DNA of 29,167 bases from Clostridia bacterium (lineage in GTDB: Bacteria > Bacillota > Clostridia > Christensenellales > UBA1242). The notes beneath the pieces are model-generated. The model ran no database searches. It was not told where the DNA came from and saw nothing but the letters and a program-made list of their open reading frames with translations. Every line of letters begins with the position of its first letter. Position 1 is the first letter of the stretch. Both the position numbers and the translations under genes were made by a program. Below, in pieces: positions 23,651 to 29,167 of this stretch. Location: positions 1-29,167 of the forward strand of contig JAQUUD010000005.1 of assembly GCA_028694075.1 (NCBI GenBank). The letters run 5' to 3'.

Positions 23651-25732
23651 TTATTTATTCGCTTTTACGCGGTCACCAATAATTTTTTCTGAAATGCTTT
23701 TTGGAACTTCCATATATTTTTTAAATTCCATAACGAATGTTCCTCTACCTTGCGTTTGAGAACGAAGGTCAGTTGCATAACCGAACATTTCAGAAAGTGG
23801 CACTTCTGCATTGATGATTTGCGCGCCTGGTAAACTTTCTGTTCCCAAAAGTATACCACGTCGTGAAGTGATATTGCCCATTACTGAGCCCAAATAATCA
23901 TCTGGAACTTCAACTTGCACTGCCATAATTGGTTCTAATAGAACAGCACCGCCTTTTGCCATACCGTCTTTGAACGCTAATGAGCCCGCAACTTTAAATG
24001 CCATTTCGGAAGAATCAACTTCGTGGAATGAGCCTTCGTATACAGTAACTTTAAAGTCAACAGTTTCATATCCGGCTAAAATCCCGTTCATTCTTGCTTC
24101 CGCAATACCATTGTTTATCGGTTGAATATATTCTTTTGGAATTGAACCGCCAACGGTTTTATCCACAAATTCATAACCCTTACCTTGTTCAAGCGGTTCT
24201 ATTTCAATGAGGCAATGTCCATATTGTCCACGACCACCGCTTTGCCTTACATATTTTCCTTCGGCTTTTACTGCTTTTTTCAAGGCTTCTTTATATGAAA
24301 CTTGTGGCTGACCAACATTAACTTCTACGCCAAATTCTCGTCTTAATCTTTCAACAATAACTTCAAGTTGAAGTTCGCCCATACCAGCAATAAGGGTTTG
24401 ACCAGAATCAGGATCTGTTGATGTTCTGAATGTTGGGTCTTCGCCAGTAAGTTTAATAAGCGACAATATAAGTTTTTCCTGCATTTGCTTTGTTTTCGGT
24501 TCAACTGCAATTTTAATAACAGGTTCAGGGAATTTGATATTTTCCAAAACAATTTGAGCATTTTCAGCACAAAGAGTGTCGCCTGTCATTGTATTTTTTA
24601 AGCCCACAATCGCTGCAATATCTCCTGCACCAACTTCCTGAATTTCTTCACGGGTGTTTGCGTGCATTCTAATCAAACGCCCAACGCGTTCTTTTTCGCC
24701 TTTTGATGAGTTATGAACATAAGAGCCTGCAGAAAGTTTTCCACTATAAACACGGAAGAAAACAAGTTTCCCAACAAATGGATCCGCCATAATTTTAAAG
24801 GCAAGACCCGCAAAAGGAGCATCTTCACTTGCAATTCTTGTTTCTTCTTTTTCTGTTTTCGGATTAATTCCTTTTATTGCTTCAATATCAAGTGGCGAAG
24901 GCAAATATTCCACAATCGCGTCCAAAAGATTTTGAACACCTTTGTTTTTATATGATGATCCGCATAAAATAGGTACTACCAATTTTTTAAGGGTTGCACT
25001 TCGTATTGCTTTTTTTATGGTTTCAACATCAAATTCTTCACCGTTTAAATATTTTTCAATGAGGGCATCATCTGTTTCTGCAACTTTTTCAATAAGTGCA
25101 TTACGCATTTTTTCTGCTTTTGCCATTAGTTCAGCAGGGATTTCCTTTATTTTAACAGGAACACTTGCATTTTCGTCATACTCATACGCTTTCATTGTTA
25201 CCAAATCCACAATGCCTTTAAACTCTGCTTCTTGCCCTATTGGAATTTGAATTGGAAGAGGGTGCGTACGCAAACGCTCTTCAACAGATTTTACGCAACC
25301 ATAAAAGTCGGCTGCATCTCTATCCATTTTGTTAACATAAACAATGGCAGGCACTTTATATTTATGTGCCTGACGCCAAACCGTTTCAGTTTGAGGCTGA
25401 ACTTTATCGCGTGCACTTAAAATTAAAACCGCACCGTCTAACACCTTCAAACTTCTTTCCACTTCGCCAGTGAAATCAACATGCCCGGGTGTGTCAATAA
25501 TGTTAATTTTATGCTCTTTCCATTTGCAAGTTGTACAAGCAGAAGTAATTGTAATTCCACGTTCTTGTTCTTGATTCATCCAGTCCATAGTCGCTTGACC
25601 ATCGTGGACTTCGCCAATTTTATGACTTTTGCCTGTATAATACAAAATTCTTTCTGTTGTTGTGGTTTTACCTGCATCTATATGTGCCACGATACCCACA
25701 TTTCTTGTTTTTGTCAATGGTTCTTTAGCCAT
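23651..25732 (-). CDS. fusA: Elongation factor G
   Basis: EF-G catalyses ribosomal translocation using GTP. The 693-residue protein has G1 AHIDAGKTTTTERIL, the switch II DTPGHVDF, G4 NKMD, and C-terminal domains with GELQLEVIVERL, the domain IV core QSGGRGQYGHC and the ending GTFVMEFKKYMEVP. Length is normal. AAGGAG precedes ATG 25732 at normal spacing. It is separated from the VOC-like gene upstream by 78 bases with no terminator, consistent with transcription in one str unit. Confidence 0.99.
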   Translation of the reverse strand: MAKEPLTKTRNVGIVAHIDAGKTTTTERILYYTGKSHKIGEVHDGQATMDWMNQEQERGITITSACTTCKWKEHKINIIDTPGHVDFTGEVERSLKVLDGAVLILSARDKVQPQTETVWRQAHKYKVPAIVYVNKMDRDAADFYGCVKSVEERLRTHPLPIQIPIGQEAEFKGIVDLVTMKAYEYDENASVPVKIKEIPAELMAKAEKMRNALIEKVAETDDALIEKYLNGEEFDVETIKKAIRSATLKKLVVPILCGSSYKNKGVQNLLDAIVEYLPSPLDIEAIKGINPKTEKEETRIASEDAPFAGLAFKIMADPFVGKLVFFRVYSGKLSAGSYVHNSSKGEKERVGRLIRMHANTREEIQEVGAGDIAAIVGLKNTMTGDTLCAENAQIVLENIKFPEPVIKIAVEPKTKQMQEKLILSLIKLTGEDPTFRTSTDPDSGQTLIAGMGELQLEVIVERLRREFGVEVNVGQPQVSYKEALKKAVKAEGKYVRQSGGRGQYGHCLIEIEPLEQGKGYEFVDKTVGGSIPKEYIQPINNGIAEARMNGILAGYETVDFKVTVYEGSFHEVDSSEMAFKVAGSLAFKDGMAKGGAVLLEPIMAVQVEVPDDYLGSVMGNITSRRGILLGTESLPGAQIINAEVPLSEMFGYATDLRSQTQGRGTFVMEFKKYMEVPKSISEKIIGDRVKANK

Positions 25733-25810
25733 CTTTTCTCCTTTTTTCGGACTTGCCGAAAATTTTATATTTTTTTTATAATTTATTTCATTAATTTAAT
25801 ATTTTAAAAA

Positions 25811-26182
25811 TTATTTAAATTCTATAAGTTCGATAATAGTATTATCATACTCAATCATTGCAACTCTTACTCCATTTGAGGGAGCATTTGGCGGTGTAAT
25901 GATATTAAACTTGTGGCTTTTCAGTTCATAATCTAAATCATTTACCAAAAAAGCCAAGTGAGGCTCTGTTTGAATTCGCATATCAATCGGACTATCATTT
26001 TCATATCGCATTAATTCAACACCAAACGGATTAGTTGTAAACCCAGAAGTATATAACTTGAATTTTCTTATATATTTCTCATTTGGCTGAACTTCGTTTG
26101 TTGGAATTCCAATATGATGAAATTTCCAGCCCCATTTTTTAGTGCAAACAGGCAACTCATTATCTTTTCTCATATTTTCCAT
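25811..26182 (-). CDS. VOC (glyoxalase/dioxygenase) fold protein
   Basis: The protein is about 123 residues. It has WGWKFHHIGIPTNEV, typical of the first beta strand and metal histidine of a VOC module, then HLAFLVNDLD and a C-terminal IEYDNTIIELIEF with the second metal-side glutamate. Members include glyoxalase I and dioxygenases; the substrate cannot be assigned. It lies between rpsG and fusA, with 10 bases after the rpsG stop, and is probably co-transcribed. The start is uncertain: ATG 26182 has no good ribosome binding site, ATG 26173 follows GGAAAAT, and an earlier ATG 26212 overlaps rpsG. No metal-binding second domain is present, so it would work as a homodimer if active. Confidence 0.75.
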   Translation of the reverse strand: MENMRKDNELPVCTKKWGWKFHHIGIPTNEVQPNEKYIRKFKLYTSGFTTNPFGVELMRYENDSPIDMRIQTEPHLAFLVNDLDYELKSHKFNIITPPNAPSNGVRVAMIEYDNTIIELIEFK

Positions 26183-26192
26183 AATGTAATTC

Positions 26193-26666
26193 TTACCAAC
26201 GGAAATGAGCAAATGCCTTGTTCGCTTCTGCTGTTCTGTGCAACTCTTCTTTTCTCTTTATTGAAGCACCGGTATTATTATATGCATCAAGCAATTCACC
26301 AGCAAGTTTTTCAATCATTGTTCTTTCACTGTTTCTTTTTCTTGCAAAGTTTACAATCCAACGAATACCTAATGTTTGTCTTCGGTCAGGTCGTATTTCC
26401 ATCGGCACTTGATATGTTGCTCCGCCAACTCTGCGTCCCTTGGTTTCCAAAACAGGTTTTACATTTTCGAGTGCTTGATTAAACACTTGAATTGGTTCTT
26501 TTCCTGTTTTATCTTTTAATATATCAAAGGCTCCATAAACAATGTTTTGAGCAGTTCCCTTTTTTCCATCTAACATAACTTGGTTAATAAGTTTTGTCAA
26601 AACTTTGCTGTTATATACAGGGTCTGGAAGCACATCTTTTTTTTCCGCACTATTTCTTCTTGACAT
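26193..26666 (-). CDS. rpsG: 30S ribosomal protein S7
   Basis: S7 is a primary assembly protein of the 30S head, binding 16S rRNA. The protein starts MSRRNSAEKKDVLPDPVYNS and has the conserved GGATYQVPMEI, RWIVNFARKR and AEANKAFAHFRW end. The start was moved to ATG 26666 because AAGGAGG stands just before it; the longer frame from 26693 adds nine residues not seen in S7. At 157 residues it matches the usual 156. The gap from rpsL is 219 bp, unusually wide. Confidence 0.98.
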   Translation of the reverse strand: MSRRNSAEKKDVLPDPVYNSKVLTKLINQVMLDGKKGTAQNIVYGAFDILKDKTGKEPIQVFNQALENVKPVLETKGRRVGGATYQVPMEIRPDRRQTLGIRWIVNFARKRNSERTMIEKLAGELLDAYNNTGASIKRKEELHRTAEANKAFAHFRW

Positions 26667-26885
26667 AAAGTCCTCCTTATTTAAATTTTTCAATCTTAAA
26701 TAACAAGTGTTATTTTAAGATAAATTTTTTTAATTTGTTAAGATTTTAAAATCTTACTAATATCAATTTCATTTTTGTTCATTTCTACCATAATTTGCTT
26801 TCCCAAAATTATTTATATTTGGGAGTAACAATAATTTATATATCAAATAAAATAAAAAAATTAATATTAGTTTATGTTTTAAAAA

Positions 26886-27257
26886 TTATTTGGGTTTTTT
26901 TGCACCGTATTTTGATCTGCTTTGATTTCTCTTGGCAACGCCAGATGCATCTAATGCGCCACGAATGATGTGATATCTCACACCGGGCAAATCTTTTACT
27001 CTTCCGCCTCTTACAAGCACAACGCTATGTTCTTGCAAGTTATGACCAATTCCCGGTATATAGCAAGTTGCTTCAGAGCCATTTGAAAGTCTAACACGAG
27101 CAATCTTACGAAGTGCTGAGTTAGGCTTTTTAGGCGAAGTTGTTTTAACAGACAAGCAAACACCTCTTTTTTGCGGATTGTTTTCAAGAAGCGGTGATTT
27201 ACTTTTTCTTTTAAATGTCTTTCGACCTTTTCTGACTAATTGATTAACTGTCGGCAT
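26886..27257 (-). CDS. rpsL: 30S ribosomal protein S12
   Basis: S12 lies at the decoding site of the 30S subunit. The 123 residues are full length: PTVNQLVRKGR, SPKKPNSALRKIARVRLSNG, HSVVLVRGGRVKDLPGVRYH and the basic tail. The lysines in PKKPNS and GRVKDLPG, whose changes give streptomycin resistance in other bacteria, are both present. AAAAGGAGG stands before the ATG. It is the first gene of the str cluster, after a leader of about 375 nt. Confidence 0.98.
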   Translation of the reverse strand: MPTVNQLVRKGRKTFKRKSKSPLLENNPQKRGVCLSVKTTSPKKPNSALRKIARVRLSNGSEATCYIPGIGHNLQEHSVVLVRGGRVKDLPGVRYHIIRGALDASGVAKRNQSRSKYGAKKPK

Positions 27258-27633
27258 ATTTTCCTCCTTTTAGAAAATTTTAATTTATCGGATAATTTTT
27301 TATCTACATTAAAAGCATTGCTAATGAAAATTACCCTGAGATAAACTTCGGAAGTAAATTTTGAATAAATCAAAATTTGAATTGCGTTGCAATTTGCTCG
27401 CTAACTCTCGCACTTCCTCGTTTGAATTCGTCAGAGCCTCAGAAATAAAATGCAAGCATTTTGCTTCTTCGGTTCCTAGAATAAAAAAAATGAATTGATT
27501 CGAAATAAACAATTCATAAAAAGTTAACTTAAATTTTAAAACCACACAAACATTTTCAGTGAAATTAATTCACTTGCCGTTATGATTTTTAAAAAGTTAA
27601 AGAAAACTTTTCAGCAAAGAAATAATCTATTGC
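27258..27633 (-). other. Long structured 5' leader of the str operon
   Basis: The leader lies between the promoter and rpsL and has a GC-richer core. Stems seen: CTGAG/CTCAG (27336-27340 with 27438-27442), enclosing GAAGT/ACTTC (27351-27355 with 27412-27416), which encloses two perfect hairpins: 27356-27378 (9-bp stem) and 27380-27394 (6-bp stem). Another 7-bp hairpin lies at 27447-27462. The nested order suggests a folded RNA, perhaps a ribosomal-protein autoregulatory leader. A 74-codon frame over 27321-27545 has no ribosome binding site and was not called. Confidence 0.5.
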
Positions 27634-27639
27634 ATAATC

Positions 27640-27668
27640 ATACTATCAGATTTTAAATATTTTGTCAA
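27640..27668 (-). promoter_or_regulatory. str operon promoter
   Basis: On the minus strand, TTGACA (27663-27668), a 17-bp spacer and TGA-TAGTAT (-10 at 27640-27645). Predicted transcription start is about 27633. Confidence 0.75.
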
Positions 27669-28017
27669 CAGTTTATATATTTTCTTTTAAGCAACATTGA
27701 TTAAATATAAAAATTTTGTTTAAACAATTAAATTAATGAATGAATAAAACTTATTAGCAAAATTCATTATCAAAAATTAATAAATAAACTAATCGAAAAA
27801 TATAATTTATTGTTAGAAAAATGGTGAAAAAATTATAATTAAATTTTTTATATAATTTTTTATTTATTTATTTTTCTATTTTTATATTTTTTTATTTATT
27901 TATTTATTTCCGAATTAAAAAAATCTAAACTTAAAAATCTTGAACTAAAAGAACTGAATTTTATAATTATAAAACGTATTTAATTACATAGATTGATAAA
28001 ACCTTAAAAGTAAAAAT
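27669..28017. other. AT-rich gap with ATTT repeats, no gene
   Basis: It is nearly all A/T, with TTTA/ATTT runs near 27858-27910 and a 16-bp palindrome TTTTATAATTATAAAA near 27959-27974. No gene or clear terminator for the membrane protein was seen. Confidence 0.6.
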
Positions 28018-28692
28018 TTAATTTTTAATTTCTTTAACTTTTTTTCTCTTATCCAAAAGTGTGCCAAAATAATAAGCCCCCAAGCAAAACAATAAACTAA
28101 TCCCCTTGCCTACATAAGAACCTGCCAATGTTTGAACAAACACATCTCCTAGTCCTCCGAACGCAAGAAATGCTAAGCCATAATAAATTGCAGAGTTAAC
28201 AAGGCTGGCAATAATAAGCCCGATTGCAATGTTTAAATAAATATTAATATTTTTCTTTTTTAATTTATCAAAAATATATATCATAATTTCAATGGCAACA
28301 ACTGTTCCCAAAATTGAAAAAAAATAAGAAAGAGAATTATATATAACCGCGTCGGTAACACCAACTTGAAATGCGTTTCCAGTAAAAGATAAAAGCGAAG
28401 TCAAAAAAATTGAGCCAACCGCACTATATAAAACTTCCCGCATTGAATATTTGCCATAATATAGATGCATTATAATTGCACTAAAAACAAACAAGGTGTA
28501 AACCACCGAGTCAATTCCCAAAATTAAGCCACCCAGCTGAATCGGAATTGCATTTGCGTTATATATATTAGCACCAATAACAGAGCCGATACCGATAACA
28601 AAAAGCGCATTTTTACCAAAAAATTTCTTGGCAAAAATAAAACCTACAAACATGATTATTGTAAAAAGTAAAAAAAAGTATATATTATTCAT
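28018..28692 (-). CDS. Multi-pass membrane protein, possible VUT/YhhQ-type transporter
   Basis: The 224-residue protein has about six membrane helices and a short cytoplasmic Lys-rich tail (DKRKKVKEIKN). The N-terminal part (NIYNANAIPIQLGGLILGID followed by MHLYYGKYSMREVLY) resembles the VUT/YhhQ (queuosine-precursor transporter) pattern, where an early NIxxxK/I segment precedes a YGKxxA motif. That likeness is partial, so the call is tentative; any other small integral membrane transporter is possible. AGGAAA stands about 6 bases before the ATG. It is on the same strand as hflX, whose stop lies 184 bases upstream of this start. Confidence 0.5.
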   Translation of the reverse strand: MNNIYFFLLFTIIMFVGFIFAKKFFGKNALFVIGIGSVIGANIYNANAIPIQLGGLILGIDSVVYTLFVFSAIIMHLYYGKYSMREVLYSAVGSIFLTSLLSFTGNAFQVGVTDAVIYNSLSYFFSILGTVVAIEIMIYIFDKLKKKNINIYLNIAIGLIIASLVNSAIYYGLAFLAFGGLGDVFVQTLAGSYVGKGISLLFCLGAYYFGTLLDKRKKVKEIKN

Positions 28693-28830
28693 TTAAATTT
28701 TCCTGTGTTAATATTTTTTTGAATCCTAACATTTTGAAAAATTCATCTCTAAATCTGAAAAAATTATTAATTATTTAAAATAAATCTTTATAAAATTAAA
28801 TTTAATTGCAATTAACTGTAAATCAATCAA

Positions 28831-28880
28831 TTTAATTATATTTTAATTAATTTAATTATATTTTAATTAATTTTAATTAA
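28831..28880. repeat. 20-bp AT tandem repeat at the hflX 3' end
   Basis: Two exact 20-bp copies of TTTAATTATATTTTAATTAA occupy 28831-28870, followed by a partial third to 28880. Its end overlaps the hflX stop codon by a few bases. Confidence 0.85.
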
Positions 28881-29167
28881 TTGTTTTCAAAATATTCGAT
28901 TATTTTTTCCTTCAATGTGTTAATATTTTGATTTTTCTTTGCAGAAATCAACACTTCATTTGGTTTCAAATTATCTTCAAAAATTTGTTTGGCTTCCAAC
29001 GCGTCGCTTTTATTATAAACAATAATTTGCGGAATATTGCCGGCACCAACTTTATTTATGGTTTTATCAACAATATCTTTTTGTTTTTTATAATTTGAAA
29101 TTGAAATGTCAATAATATGCAAAATCAGGTCAGCAAATTGCAATTCTTCCAAAGTTGAAGCAAAGGC
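28877..29167 (-). CDS. hflX: GTPase HflX, C-terminal end (partial)
   Basis: The frame continues to the window edge, so the gene begins outside. The visible 96 residues start AFASTLEELQFADLILHIID, matching the HflX signature (FRATLEE...ADLLLHVVD), followed by the G4 motif VYNKSD and the G5-like ISAKKNQN. HflX is a ribosome-associated GTPase that splits stalled or stressed ribosomes. The end EKIIEYFENN is the normal C-terminus. An apparent TTG start at 29152 is only internal. Confidence 0.88.
   Translation of the reverse strand, partial: AFASTLEELQFADLILHIIDISISNYKKQKDIVDKTINKVGAGNIPQIIVYNKSDALEAKQIFEDNLKPNEVLISAKKNQNINTLKEKIIEYFENN

Noticed and set aside
26738..26791. 17-codon leader peptide between rpsL and rpsG
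   Set aside because: It is short, with a poor initiation site, and coincides with a palindrome; kept only as part of the spacer finding.
27321..27545. 74-residue ORF on the minus strand
   Set aside because: No ribosome binding site, and the sequence folds as nested stems in the rpsL leader. It remains possible that part is coding.

Overview
The window is AT-rich bacterial chromosome with a low-GC Firmicutes (Clostridia-like) character. Supporting signs are AAGGAG-type ribosome binding sites before most genes, TTGACA/TATAAT-type promoters, a str-type cluster (rpsL, rpsG, fusA, tuf), a CwlD-type amidase of the kind used in spore cortex modification, a GlpO/DUF1667-type dehydrogenase set, and a DUF6273-type surface protein end. 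Assignment to an uncultured clostridial lineage is inference. The standard genetic code fits.

Layout. 1-210 is the tail of a DUF6273-like protein, followed by a 20-bp-period A/C-rich repeat field and a 24-bp perfect GC palindrome. 849-4251 (+) is a two-gene ABC exporter with eroded nucleotide-binding motifs. 4334-7964 (-) is a three-gene FAD dehydrogenase operon of the glycerol-3-phosphate type. 8322-10773 (+) holds small separate units: a CoaD-like gene, a probably frameshifted DUF4116-like gene, a 33-codon ORF and a divergent guanylate kinase. 10999-13585 (+) is a LemA/DUF2207 pair, followed by a decayed copy of the DUF2207 3' end, a bidirectional terminator and a hairpin-rich ORF-less segment. 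14134-16815 (-) is secA. 17322-19560 holds a DUF11 protein, an unknown gene, a CwlD-like amidase and a missed 56-residue protein. 19591-19779 contains competing hairpins and a near-perfect DNA/RNA cloverleaf. 19985-21838 (-) is a canonical ABC exporter. 22110-27668 (-) is the str cluster, with a promoter, a ~375-nt structured leader, rpsL, rpsG, a VOC-fold gene, fusA, and tuf on its own promoter. The right end holds a membrane protein and the 3' end of hflX.

How the genes work together. The FAD trio probably passes electrons from glycerol-3-phosphate-like substrates. The str cluster supplies translation factors. LemA/DUF2207 and the ABC exporters are envelope functions. The parts least explained by known genes are the non-coding elements: the cloverleaf at 19696-19779, the GC palindromes sharing a core, the hairpin series at 13876-14053, the str leader, and the repeat field at 241-676.
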